Below, piece after piece: positions 11,317 through 23,721 of a stretch of 64,000 bases of DNA. Location: assembly GCF_031143425.1 (NCBI RefSeq), contig NC_090448.1:532102313-532166312 (forward strand). Direction: 5' to 3'. Origin of the DNA: Pleurodeles waltl (lineage: Eukaryota > Chordata > Amphibia > Caudata > Salamandridae). Numbering within the stretch: position 1 is the first letter of the stretch; every line of letters starts with the position of its first letter. A model generated the notes under the pieces. The model had not been told where the DNA came from, searched no databases, and was given only the letters and a program-made list of their open reading frames with translations. The position numbers and the translations under genes were made by a program.

Positions 11317-11800
11317 TTAAAAACCATCAGAATCCCGCATGAGGTCATCAAACACATCAGTGAAGATGGAATCCAGGATAGACCCCACTTCAGCAGATGA
11401 TAAAAACACCAGATCCTGGTTTAAATGGTGAAAGGAGCACACATGATCTGTTGCCTCAGCCAAGGTCAAGGCTAAGGGGGCAGGATTCTGTGCTGTGCCT
11501 GATGTTGGGGCACCATTAGCCACTAGGTCCACAAAGGGCAGCTCATAGAACATCATCAGATTAATGTCCACAGAAAGCACATGTCACAAAGCAAGACACT
11601 CTTCCAGTGCGTGTTCAAAAGGCCACCATAAGCAGCGGAGGACAGGCTACACACCATAGAAAACCAGTTGAAATGACAATGACCAGTTCTTGTCAAGTTC
11701 CTCCAACAGCACTACTCCAAAATACTGCATCATGTGTTCACAACACAGTTGGGTGGGTGGGAGCTCCATCACTCCTCTTAGTTGAAATGGGGGAAGTCAT
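11317..11800 (-). pseudogene. Small ORF between env region and 3' LTR (accessory-like)
   Basis: A coherent minus-strand frame of roughly 160 codons runs from about 11800 to the stop at 11317, about 180 bp before the 3' LTR. It is interrupted by two in-frame stops. The last part (11580-11317) is open. Its C-terminus is acidic and interspersed with bulky hydrophobics (ILDSIFTDVFDDLM), which resembles an acidic activation domain. Spumaviruses encode a DNA-binding transactivator in exactly this position. I see no diagnostic sequence match, so the accessory role is an inference from position and composition. Confidence 0.4.
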
Positions 11801-11899
11801 TGCAAATTAAAAATAGCAACAGCAAGATACCCCCAATTAATACCAAAACAATTGAGAAACCTCCAAAAACACTAAAAAAAGTGAGTAATGACTGAGGGT

Positions 11900-13925
11900 A
11901 TAATTCCAAACACGATCTGCAAGGAGCTGACACATCCAAATCCTACAGACTTAGAAAAGTGTACAATGCCTGTGGTGTTTGATGCATTAAAATGTGTCTG
12001 ACCAATTCACCGAAGTGTCATGCAAAGTTTTTATTTAAAAGTGACTGTGTATCTGCGGACGACCTTGCCACTTGCAGGTCATATGTTTCACGCGCAGATG
12101 TGAGCGCCACCTGTTTTTGAAACAAAAGTGCTTTTCATTTGCTCAGCTTGTCGAAATTGACATTATATGTAGCAATTGGAGGCCACAAATTCACTACTTT
12201 TATCTCATGCGTGTGAGGGAAAAGCACATTTCCACAACAGAGAAACAGAAATCACATATGCAACACCTGGTCTCATACCACAACAGTGATGATCATTCAG
12301 CACCAAGTAACTCCTATTCAAAAGTAACTGAAACACTGGGTGAATCAAAAGGACAGGAATACCCTTCAAATAGCAAGCTAAGTTTGCTACTGATGCATTG
12401 CATGTGCTATGCAATCATAAAAAAAGCTTACAGAAGGTTCACAATCGTTTCCACTGAGAAGAACCTCCTTGTCGCCTTTCGAGCATCTGAAATCAAAGAG
12501 CAATTCCCACACATCATGGATGTAACTTTCTCCTAACTGTTCAAACCTGCCAACAGGAAGGTTTTCAAACAGGAAGTGAATTGAAATGTCAATATTGGCA
12601 TGGAGATCACTCTGTACATTAAGCACACTTATGATAGTGTTTCAGCTACAGTAAAAGGCAACTTTTCTATTTTCTCAATATTAAGCATGATGTAATTAGC
12701 TTTCTTCTTAGCCATTATCTGTTATTCACTTGTGCGGTTAAATGCAGCAAATAACTTCATTAAGTGTAGGTGCTTCCAGGGCACACAGCCGCTTTTCAGA
12801 GCTTGCAAAGTCCAACTCTACTACACAATGGACTTCAGCTGACTTTGTCCATGGTGTAAAGTGACATTATTTTTAATAATGTCAATAGCTGAGGACACAA
12901 TGTTGTTTAATGTGTAAGTGGGAGTGGACAATATGTCCATACTATTATCAACAATGGCTAAAGCTTTCTCTAATTTTCCTTATCTATTTGCCTTAAAAGT
13001 GCAGCAGCCTCCATTTGTGAAAACTTCCAAATTCATTTTATATTACATATGAATCTTTTAGATCATGGTTTTATGGGACCTAACAAGAAAACTTGTAATT
13101 CAATGTCTTCATAAAGGAGAGAAAGGTGTTCTTTTACAGCTCTTAATGTAGAGGACTGTAACTATTGTTGACATAATTTACCCACACTGTATGTGGTAAC
13201 AATACCTGAGTGCTGTGTGATGGCTTAATAATGGTCCGGTCAGCTAGCTCTAAAATCCCTTGTAGAGTTGATAAAATTGCATGACAACCATTTGTGTCCA
13301 CTGACCACAATAATCACCCACTGGGACTTGAAAGTGAGGAATTAAAGGAACTGTTCTGAACTCAACCATTGAGATGGTCTTCTGTAACATTCACAATATT
13401 TTGCCAATTTTCAAATTTAGCTATTGATGAAATATTGGGCACATTTATTTCTTTTACTTTTGCTAACCCAAGCTAATTGTTTGCTGGACAGTGTTATTTA
13501 GAAAAATCATTTTTAACGGAATTAAACATGCTCTAAATAAAGCCTCCGTGCCTTGTATGTGCCAATTTTTTGTTCCCCACTTTTTAAGTCAATCAACTTT
13601 TTCCAATGTCCATAGCCTTATATGGCCAACAGGGAGACAAAGGAATCTGAATAAATTAATTTAGAGTCAGTTAGCAAGATTTTCCTTGTGTTCAAATTTG
13701 GTCATATGAAATAATAGGACTTTGCATTTCTGGCATCCTGCCCAGAAATATAAGTGAATTTCTCTAAATGTGTTTTAGCACTCCTCAGTGGTTGAGTCGG
13801 ACAATGTTCAGATTGTGTGTAATTAAAAACTACTTTTGGAGTACTAGCTCAATGTAAATAATGGTGTCCATAATACGATGGTAACAGAACATCCCGCGTA
13901 ATATGTGGTATTCATATAAATATGT

Positions 13926-13979
<54 letters not shown>

Positions 13980-14013
13980 ATAGATATGTGTATATCAATA
14001 AATATCTATATCT

Positions 14014-14044
<31 letters not shown>

Positions 14045-14600
14045 TCTATATATATATATATATATATCTATATATATATATATATATATAGATATATATA
14101 TATATATATATTAAGGCTTTAAAACCTTTAAGACCTCATCCATCATTTCAATAGCAGAGGGTTCAGGGTGATAGTGACCATGTATCAGCAAAGAGAAGAT
14201 GATAACAAACTCAGTCCTTAGAAGAAAGGCAAGCAGTGTTGATATGATCCACGGAGAATACCATGGGTGAATCAAATAATTTTGTTTAAGCGAATTAAAA
14301 AGCTTATATATACCATGTGCTGGTGCAGTAGCTGGTTCTGAAGGAAAATCATCAGTGTTGGCAAAGTAACCAGAAGCAGTTTGTGCAGTGTGAAAGAGAA
14401 ATAGTAGATGTATTCAAAGGTGGTTCGTCATAAATGATTCTATCCGTTTAGGTTGCATTGGAAAATTGCAGATTAATATTTTGGACATTTCTTGTTGTTG
14501 CAGTGGAGGCAGGAATCAACAAAAGTTAATTCTCTGCCCTCCCAACCTCAGGGAAACAATTTTAGCACTGTTTAATGCTCAAAGAGGTATATTCTGTACG
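11900..14600 (-). pseudogene. Possible env region of the endogenous retrovirus
   Basis: Between integrase and the small 3' ORF the minus strand holds degraded coding-like frames, for example 12626-12387 and a stretch near 12990-12850 with an NNVT glycosylation-type sequon and aliphatic heptads (DNSMDILSTPTYTLNNIVSS). Position and length fit env. No furin site, fusion peptide or transmembrane anchor could be identified with certainty, and an AT microsatellite interrupts it at 13921-14112. Confidence 0.35.
13921..14112. repeat. AT microsatellite
   Basis: (TA)n runs with interspersed 'tatcta' units, about 190 bp, inside the retroviral env region. The Tyr/Ile ORF across it is an artefact. Confidence 0.95.
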
Positions 14601-14689
14601 GCAGTGAAGTGACAGGGGCAAGGGAACTCCCCAAGAATCCTCATGGTCTACTGAGTACTATCGGCGACATGTAATTTGACATGGTCACT

Positions 14690-17600
14690 GGATACAAAAC
14701 GGTTGTCTTTGGAACCAGACAGCGGTGTTAGGATGACAGTTCTGGTAACATTTATTCCAAGAACTGGCATTGATGCAAACACCGATGGACCAAACTCCTT
14801 CGTCACAGGTATCTTTTCTCAAACTAGATCCCAAACATTTGGAATCCAGCCTGTGGATGTTGTTAAATCCCTCATTCCAAGGTGTTGGCATGTGTTGATG
14901 AATGCTCATGTAGGAACTACTGCAAGACAGTGACACATTCATTTATGTCAAAAGGTGTTTCTGCTGCCACCGTGCCAGGACCATCAAGATCTGGAATGTA
15001 CATAGGAATGGCAAAAAGGACTTCATAGGGTGTACGATCTCCCAAAGACCTTCTAGGCAGATTATTTAATGCTCCCTGGACTCTATACAAGTGATAGATC
15101 TGAATACAACCTGAACCTAGTACCCAAGCTGTTAAGGATTGCTTGAAGCCCGGTGGTTCCTTTCCACTACCAAATTTCCCCCGGGATGGTAGGGTGAAGA
15201 GAAATGAACCCCAACTTCCATCATTCCCATGGTGTCCCTGAATGCCCTGGAGGCAAAAGCAGAGCCCTTGTCTGAATAAAAGGCTGCAACTGCATATGTC
15301 CAGATGAAAACTTGCTAATCTTTAATAACAGTTTGAGCGTCAGCCGATCATTATGGCTACACCCATAGGAATCTGGAGCCAGAATCTACAGCAAGTAGAA
15401 TGCATTTCTTTGCACCATCTGAATTTAAGGAACAGCAGTGGTCTAGGTGCAGACACTGCATAGGCCTATTTGATATTAAGAAGGGTGTATGCAATGGGCG
15501 TTTGATGGTGGAACCTTTAGTTTGTTGACAAATGTCACAGCTAACGACATACTACTTGGTCTGCTTGCATTTACCAGGCCACCAATGGTGTTTTTGTAGT
15601 AGAGAGATGGTAGCCTCCACACCAGCATGTGTAGAAGCAATACCGTTAGATGCTGATTTAATTAGCTCTAGCCTACGATCTTGTTGGGTATTACACAATC
15701 TTCCACCCATGATATTGTAACCAAGGCAATATTTTGGGCACTTAAATGGCAGGAATGCTTGGTAAGGTATGCTTTTGGTAAAGGCATTCATGGCAGCCAA
15801 GATGTCATAGCCCACCCTAGAATGAGATTGAGTTATCTCAGCAACAGAAGCTATAACTACTGCAGACCTGGTAGCTTTATCAGCCAATGAGTTTCCTACA
15901 ACGTGTATTCCAGCACATGTATGTGTTAGACCTGGCATCCTCGGTGTGGTCTCCTCTGTTTTCCCATGTTTTGACAGTGTACTGGACTCTGTTTTTGCTG
16001 TTTTGATACTCTGGGTGCTTTACCACTGCTAACCAGTGCTAGAGTACAAGTGCTCCCTGTGTAAATTGTATGTGTAATTGGCTTTTCCATGATTGCCCTA
16101 TTTGAATTACTAGAAAGTCTCTAGTAAAATGCACTAGAGGTACCGAGGGCCTGTAAATCAAATGCTAGTAGTGGGCCTGCAGCACTGGTTGTACCACCCA
16201 CATGAGAAGCCCTGTAAACATGGCTCAGACCTGACACTGCTGTGTCTGTGGGTGCATTTTTAAACTGCCAATTCGTCCTCACCACTGTGCCCACTTGCTA
16301 GGCTCAAACCTTCCCTTTTTTATACATGTAAGGCAATTCTAAGGTAGGCTCTAAGTAGGCCTATGGGCAGGGTGCAGTGTATGTCAAAGGTGGGACATGT
16401 ATTGATGTGGTTTAAATGTCCTAACAGTGAAATACTGCCAAATTGGGTTTTCATTGTTGCAAGACCAATCTCTCTCATAAATGAACATGAGGGCTGCCTT
16501 TAAATACCTTTTAAGTGCAGTTTCCTTTTGGTGATGTGGAGTTTGGGGTCTCTGCACTCACAATTTAAAAATACATCTTTTGGTAAAGTTGGTTTTTAAA
16601 TTGTCTATTTGAAAATGCCACTTTTAGAAAGTGCTGTGACTCTGCCTGTTTGTGTATTCCCTGTCTAGGTCAGAACCGACAGTTGGGCTGTTTGTGAATC
16701 TCCATTAGACAGTGACACTTTTAGAAAGTGCTGTGACTCTGCCTGCTTGTGTATTCCCTGACAGTTGGGCTGTTTGTGAATCTCCATTAGACAGTGAAAC
16801 AAAGGGAGCTGGGATGTCGCCTGCATATCCTAATAGGCCATCTGGGATAGATAGAGTGGAGGGAGGAGTGGTCACTTACACCCGAATGGGCTGTGCATGA
16901 CTTCACACAATGCAGTCTCCAACCCCCTGGTGTGAGTCTGAAGCCAGGCATGGGCAAGGTAGGATCTTGTGAACAACAGAGACTTTCCTTTGAAGTTTGC
17001 CTACTTCGAAGGCAGAAAGGGGTATAAGTAGTGAACCCCAAACCCCAGATTTTCAGATTACTTCTGGAACCAATAGGAACCTCTGCCAAGGAGAAGAGCT
17101 GAAGAGCTGGAGGAGAAGTACTGCCTCTTTGCATGTGACTGTGCTTTGCTGGGTTGGCCTGCAGTTGCTGCTTCTGCCTAAAAGAGGACAACGACTAGAC
17201 TTTGTGGTATATTCCTGCTTGTGAAGTGTTTCCAAGGGATTGGACCGAGCTTGCCTCCTGTTTTGAAGTCTCCGGACCATATAAGACTTCCTCTTCCTGC
17301 ACCTAGATTCTCTGCGGAGACTCCTGCCCTGCCAAGCGGTGCCCTATCCAGTCCCTGGGCCCTTGAAAGGTGAAGCTGGTTGAACAAGGACTGAAATCCA
17401 TGCACAGAAGCCATGTGGGGAATATTTTGATGCACTACCTGCAACGCGGCTGTAAAAATGGCTGAAATCGACACACCACCTGCATTGCAGCTAGGGAATC
17501 GACACATCACCTGCATAGCGGCTTAAGAAATGACACATCACCTGCATGTCACTGCTGAAAACAACGCAAACCCCACGCATCATGGTTTTCCAACACCGTG

Positions 17601-20380
17601 CAGCCAGATTTCTAACGCATCATCGCTGGGCATCAAAATCATCATGAACCTGCGCGGATTTGAGGTTGCAGTGTCTGGAAATCGACGCATTGCTCTTGTG
17701 TGCAAAAGAAAAACGACACATCTCCTACCCGACCGGAGAAAAAACAACACACAGCTCCACTTGCAAGTAAGGAATCATCGCATTGCTGACTTTTCTTATG
17801 CATGCTTGCCTGTGTGGCTTCATTTTCTACACAAACCAGGTACTTTGTGTAAAAACAATGTTTCCATTGTTTTCTATGGAGTAAGACTCTTTTTATTTTA
17901 TAAATGTATATCTTGACCTGTGTATGTCAAGATTTTTGCAATTTTGGTCTTGTTTGATTTAGACAGATATAGTGTATTTTTCTAAACTGGTGAGGTGTCC
18001 ATTTTGCAGTTTTCACTGTATTATTGTGTGTGTTGGTACAAAAAATGTACACATTGCCTTTGAGGTAAGTTTGACTGCTTGTGGTGAGCAGGGGTTATCT
18101 AAAGTTTGATCTCTATTGCCCTGACTAGAGTAAGGGTCCCTGCTCGGACAAAGTATAAACTGACTGCCAACCATAGACCCCATTTCTAACATGACATGAA
18201 CCCGTGGCAGTTTGTCTTTGAAACTTGCCACCTTCCCCTACAAGAATTTATGTTTTATGATGTTTCCTTTTGAATCTCTGAACCCATTAAGGGGCCAGTA
18301 GTATACGTTTTTGTAGGTCTGAACACAATAGTACAAATTACACACAATAAGTGTTAGTAATTCTGGACCTGTATGTCCGGTGCCAAAAGCAAAGCTTTGA
18401 GCTCAGCAAGTTGTGCTGTTCAGTCCCCTAAGGACTGTGTGAAGGTCTGTTGAGGGTGGAATTCACCATCCCTCATAACTCCACAGAGGGCTGCGCAAGT
18501 CGAGCATTGGTGTTTGATACCTACAGCCAGTTGAGATGAACCGTCAGTATAAATTATGATTCCGTATTGGTCAAGAGGCATGACAACATTGGTCATGAGG
18601 TAGTTAAGTATATACAGGAGAAACTCTTGGGTCTGTAGTTTTGGATGAAAAAATATTCAACATCAGTGACAGTCAAGGTGGTAGCCCATTGTATCCGACG
18701 TGGATGGAATGCTTTTGCATTAGGAAAGTTGACTTTGGTAACAGCCTCAAGGGCTGGGATTATGGTCACAAAAATGATACGTTTGCCCTAGACTAGTGGT
18801 CTCTCTTTGATGACTGTCATCTGAACTGCCATGAGTATTTTTCCTGTTGGTGCAAAATGTATTTCTTCATTGGAGTGTGAATGTGATTTGTATGCTATGG
18901 GTAGTGTGGCACCTTCATTGAACGTGACATACGTAAATCCATGGAACCTGGAATGACTGGTTTGCCAAGTTTGTTTTGTTTACACGTGTAGATGTTTTGC
19001 TTCAAGCCTATCAGACAGCAATGATCTGAGAATTCATGTATGTTGTGGTGTCCAGTGTTTGCTTGAGAGATCAGATGGATTTAGTCATACAGTGGTTTGA
19101 TGCATTGTGCGCAATATGATACGTAAATTCTGCCAAAATTAAAGAACCCTAGCAAAGATTGCAGTTTCTTGATGTTGTTCGGTGTTTGTGATTGAGCACA
19201 TCCTATAAGAACTGTGGTGGCAGACGTTTCCCCTCATTTGAAAGCTCATATCCCAGGAACAGGACTCTGAGAAAAGCAATCTTAGTTTTCTTAAAATGAA
19301 ATTTATAGCCATGGTAGGCAAATCCTTAAACAATGCAATCTACCCTGGCTAAGTGTATGTTGAGGTTATCATCCGTCAGATAAATGTCATCTACATAGGC
19401 TAACGCCTCAGGATAAATATCATGCAATATTGATGTCACATGGGCTGGGTACAGTCCTGGACAGTTCTTGTAAACTCAGAGGAGACTGCAAAAATGTCAC
19501 TGAGAGCCTAACGTGGAGAATGCTCTTCAATACCATTGGAAATATACAGGGTTGTTTCGTATTTTTTGCACACTATATTGTTCATACATGCTGTGCTATG
19601 TGAATTTTGAATAGCAAATGTGTATGTATGACGGTTTAAATGTCTATAATCTAAGACTATTCATATGAATGGTCCGGCTTAGCAACAGGAAACAATGGGT
19701 TATTCATAGGTAATACACAGGGTTTAATTACTCCCTGGTGCTCAAGTTGTGAAAAAATTTCCCTCACTGGGGCTTTGGCTTCATGTTTTATTGGATATTG
19801 AGGTTGTATTTATGGATTGGGCTGTATAGATATGAAAGATAGGGAAAGTCCCTATCCCAACACATGTGGTTGCAGTACAGCACTGGAGCCTGCATCAGAG
19901 CCACATTTGCAGCATAGGCTTCTTTTATGGGATCAGAAACAAGGACCTAGAAAGAAGGCAAAATGACATATTTCCCTTATAAGAATTTACAGGCAAACTC
20001 TGGAGGCCAATCTTTTTCTGCCAGTAGCATGTCATATCTTAGTGTTAATCTTTCCCAGAAATTATTTTAATTGTGCACTTAATGTCTCCCTCAATTAATA
20101 TTTCTAATTTGTATACCCTGTCGGGTGGGGTGATGTGCCTATCTGTGGTTTCGACTTCTAGATAGTCATTAGTTGCTATCAACTCTAGAAGCCTTTGAAG
20201 ATTCTGGTGAACTATCACTACCTCTGCCACGTTGTCTAGCAGAGTCACTGCCCACGTCCTGTTTTTCAGTAATGTTCTCAATATGTGTTGCATACTTAGC
20301 CCAAAGTGCTGCAACCAAATTGGGGAAGATTTTCTTCTGTTTTTATCATAACATGCGATGAGCATTCCAAGTCCTTTTTT
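14690..20380 (-). pseudogene. Retroviral pol remnant: RT, RNase H, integrase
   Basis: Minus-strand pol fragments occur in order. An unassigned N-terminal segment (20365-20045, about 106 codons open) may include protease. RT contains the AYVDDIYLTDD active-site block near 19415-19380. RNase H begins with an IYTDGSS block near 18545 and ends in the HVVGNSLADKA block near 15900. Integrase has an HHCC finger (His pair HAGVEATISLLQKHH near 15635-15590, then CDICQ near 15535) and a catalytic-core tail down to about 14700. The RNase H domain is cut by LTR A at 15924-18191. Frequent stops show long decay. No restored sequence is given. Confidence 0.75.
15924..18191 (+). mobile_element. Solo-LTR-like repeat, family A, copy 2, inside retroviral RNase H
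   Basis: About 2.27 kb with inverted ends 'tgttaga' and 'tctaaca' (TG...CA). It has no internal coding region and aligns with 1-2175. It separates the two halves of the RNase H domain of the host retrovirus. I could not find an exact target duplication; 'acatg' occurs near both junctions but not in perfect register. A local direct duplication of about 85 bp ('cagttgggctgtttgtgaat' block) occurs within it near 16680-16800. Confidence 0.7.
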
Positions 20381-20599
20381 AGGTTCACATACTCATTTTG
20401 GTGTTCTGACCAACCACTTCTTTCTGTTCATTTGGGGTATGAGTCCTTATAGGCACGAAAAGAGCATGTATCAGTACACTGATGTCTGTCAGGAAGTTTA
20501 AAACTGTCACGATTTCTAAGATTGTGTTGTTTCTCTGAGGTCTCTGAATGCAGAGATTCTCCTCTTTATTTAATTTTACCCTAATTATTTTTATCCCAG

Positions 20600-22480
20600 T
20601 GTTTGTGGAACCCTCCTATACTTGCTTGGTATAATCCTTTCTGAATTTCCTTGAAGCTGTGGCTTACTCGGTCTGGCCCCCAGACTATCCTGACCTATAC
20701 TTCTATAAGTCTCTGTGATCATCTATGGCATCTCGCATTCTGTTCTATTTGAGGAACATATCGGAGCAGCTGGTGTACTGTCAAAGCTGCTGTTTTCCAT
20801 TTAATATTCCTTAGTATAATTGAGCAAAATTACCCCTTAACCTCACCCCCACATCCTGGGCAGGGGCTGCCCAGGTTAATTTTGCATTTATTTCAACACT
20901 TTCAGAAGATTTGCCAGTGTTGGTGTACCATGCATGGTAGTATAAATTATAGCAAATACAGTGCTCCAAGTGGCACAGTCATCTATGGAGGGACCCTTTC
21001 CACATGGCAAGCTCATTGGTGAATTCTATGTTAATCTTGGGGTCCTGTATGGGGAAACACTGTTTCCAGCTGATTTGTTTTTTAGTGCTATCCAAAATGG
21101 AATTTTATCGCTTTTGGTGGGAACCTTACCCATTATTGAATGAGAAGTTGCAGGGTTTACCCTGGGTGTAGCCAATTGTGGATTAGCTGGAGCAGCCCTT
21201 GCTGGGGTAATATTTAGAGTCTGCATTCTGAATTGTATTAAGCATCTGTATATCCTAAGTTATTATATAATGGCTGCAGGTCTACTGCTGGTAAATTTTG
21301 TATGTTGGGAAATGGTGTATTTGCAACCAATTATGGCCATGTAGGTCCATCATTACTTAAAGGACCTAGTCTAACATTTTCAATAACATGTGGAAGGGCA
21401 CCTTGAAACCAATTACAGTGTTCTTGATATGTAAGTGGTATTTCTAGATATGTATAAGCTCTGCCTTGTGCATGTGGGCTTGCTGCAGTATATGTATAAG
21501 AAGTGTTTAAACTTGCATCTACTGCTGGAAAGGTGATCCATGATAAAAAGTTTCTGTTCTATGCACACTGTGTGCATCTACCACGAACATGACATCTCTA
21601 CCCCCATTGGCAAACCCATTAGCAAGAATGACCCAGATGTACAAAATACTTATTTTTCATTTTCTTAATAGAGATTCCTCAGAAATCGCTATTTAGGAAA
21701 TTCAAAATGGTATGTACAAAAATATAGATTCCCTAATTCGCTATTTAGGTAATAGCAAACTATTTGTTCTCATGGGCCTAAAGGCCCATTGGTACAAATG
21801 GTTTAGTATTTCCTAATTTGCAATTTCCTAATAGGAAATCATAAATTAGGAAATGCTAAAGCAAGGGCGACATTCAGCCTAAGGCCCCCACACATATGCC
21901 TTAACGGCATGTGTGTGTAATATTGCACTTAAAAAAAAGCGTTTTGGAGTTTCTTTTTTTATTGCATGTGATTACCTATGACCTTGAGGTGATGGCAATA
22001 GCATTTCCTAAATAGCCAATTTGCATTTAGCAAATGCTCTGTTCATGTGCATAGGATATCGCAATAGGAGATCCCTATTTGTGATTTCCTATTTGGGTGT
22101 TCCTTAACGGCCTTTATACATGCCAAAAGGCCATTTAGTACTTCCTAACAGGCTGAAATAGCAATTCGGCCTTTAAGAAATGTTAAATAGCTTTGTACAT
22201 TTGGCCCTAAATGTCGTGTGAGAGGTTGTCTGTTATTTACCGGAATTACCACCGGTTGTAGTTGTCCCATATTTAAAATGGCAACTTCAGCATTAAAAAC
22301 TCAAAATGGGTTATCCTTTTAAGGATTAAGCATGACCAACTTACAGACTGGATATGCACTACCTATTTACCTAAGGAAGATTTTTTCTTAATACCACAGA
22401 TGTCTCTGTATAAAGGTAGTTAGGGTATCTTTGACATGCGAGAGAGAGTTACTCAGGAGATCTGGGCAATTTGTACCTGA
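20600..22480 (-). pseudogene. Retroviral gag-like remnant
   Basis: Upstream of pol on the minus strand, frames near 21590-20880 give a proline-rich stretch followed by a capsid-like pattern. An open piece at 21226-21026 contains TSHSIMGKVPTKSDKIPFW. The same trail resumes beyond the MITE at 21630-22207, towards the 5' LTR. Position and composition support gag; no zinc knuckle is visible. Confidence 0.45.
21630..22207. mobile_element. MITE with TIR 'gacccagatgtacaaa', 578 bp
   Basis: Left end 'gacccagatgtacaaa' and right end 'tttgtacatttggccc' are inverted matches. The interior is AT-rich with repeated inverted 'tttcctaat' / 'attaggaaat' modules that can fold into successive hairpins. It interrupts the gag-like region. 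A target duplication could not be fixed (AAT left, TAA right). Terminal style matches 26333-26852, so Harbinger-like is likely. Confidence 0.7.
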
Positions 22481-22496
22481 CCAACATTGGTAGCAC

Positions 22497-23721
22497 CATG
22501 TTATGCAGTTCCTGTTCTGGCAATAAGACTGCCTGTTTTAGGGAGGCAGCACCACTGAGTGTGGGTTACTGAGTCGGTTCCACACTGTCTGGAAGCTGTC
22601 GGCATGATTCCTGGCTAGTCCACAGTGCCTCACCCAACCTTAGGAAGGATAAGGAGAAGGTGATATGTGGCTACCTAAACCTGACACTCCGACTTCACAG
22701 GGAAGCTGTGGTGAACAGATCACACCCCTTTCACCCAGTTACTCAAAGACTCAGACATACCAAAGGAGAACAAGAGACGCAAAATTGATTTCAATGCATT
22801 TCTTGAAGCAATTGCATCCTATTATAAAAAGAATGAGCTGAGATGAATAGGCAAATAAAAAATAAGACAGTGATCATCATTATAATAAGTGTGAAGAGAA
22901 TAAACAAGCCCACCATCTTTGTATGATCCTAAAACCCTAGAGATTCCTACCTACACCCTATGTCGAAAAACTGAGAGCATAGCGGTGGTAACACTTCTGC
23001 CTATTCCGATCTAAGGGAGGGACTGTGACCCCATATCTGAAGCAATTGCCAGGGTCTGCCTATTGTCTGGATGGCAATCTTATTGGGTAGGCAAAGAGTC
23101 AGTGCCAGGATCAGTGAAACTGTTAATGAAATGATGTGCACCACAGGACGGACATGATTAGACTGCCTGCTGCCCCCTTTAGGCCTATGTGGTGTTTATT
23201 TAATAAATCCTGCAGTGTTCTAGGAACAGGCCTGACATACTAATGTGTCTAGGAATAAGGGACTGACTTCTGAGCTCCTGGAGTGGCAATACCTGTATCA
23301 ACCACGACAGCCCTGAATGGGACACAAAGTGAAATGTGTACAAAGGGCTGGCACAAGGTGCAACAGAAACAACTATGGGCCTGATTCTAACTTTGGAGGA
23401 CGGTGTTAAACCGTCCCAAAAGTGGCGGATATACCACCTACCGTATTACGAGTCCATTATATCCTATGGAACTCGTAATACGGTAGGTGGTATATCCGCC
23501 ACTTTTGGGACGGTTTAACACCGTCCTCCAAAGTTAGAATCAGGCCCTATGTCTTCTCAAAATGAAGCAGCTGATTAAAATATAAAAATAAAGAGCTAAC
23601 GACTGGCTGTACTAAAAAATATGAAATGAATAAAAACGTGTCTATGTGTAAAAGGCACAAGCTATGGGCCTAATGCTAAAATATGGGTATACAACCCAAG
23701 CACTAAGGAAAACCCACAACA
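22497..23721 (-). repeat. 5' LTR of the endogenous retrovirus (with MITE insert)
   Basis: Direct copy of 10637-11133 with about 500 bp of additional internal sequence and a 171-bp MITE at 23377-23547. It starts 'tgttatgcag' and ends 'cccacaaca', directly before Helitron-like coding sequence. Confidence 0.75.
23377..23547. mobile_element. Near-perfect palindromic MITE, 171 bp
   Basis: The element is essentially one perfect inverted repeat from 'gggcctgattctaac' to its complement, with a small loop near 23460. A 3-bp duplication TAT flanks it (23374-23376 and 23548-23550). The other LTR of the same retrovirus (near 10955) reads 'gctatgtcttctc' without the insert, which is an unambiguous empty site. 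Confidence 0.92.

Larger units (their letters stand above)
10637..23721 (-). mobile_element. Endogenous retrovirus, spuma-like, minus strand, inserted in the Helitron-like element
   Basis: Two direct copies of one LTR-like repeat (10637-11133 and 22497-23721) bracket an internal region read on the minus strand in retroviral order: gag-like (22480-20600), pol (20380-14690), possible env (14600-11900) and a small 3' ORF (11800-11317). Without nested insertions it is about 10 kb. The RT active-site block reads AYVDDIYLTDD and is followed by a FLGYELSNEG-type block, closest in style to class III/spumavirus-like elements; that is a judgement from motif style. A possible 4-5-bp target duplication (AATGT) sits at both outer edges. 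All genes are broken. Confidence 0.75.
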
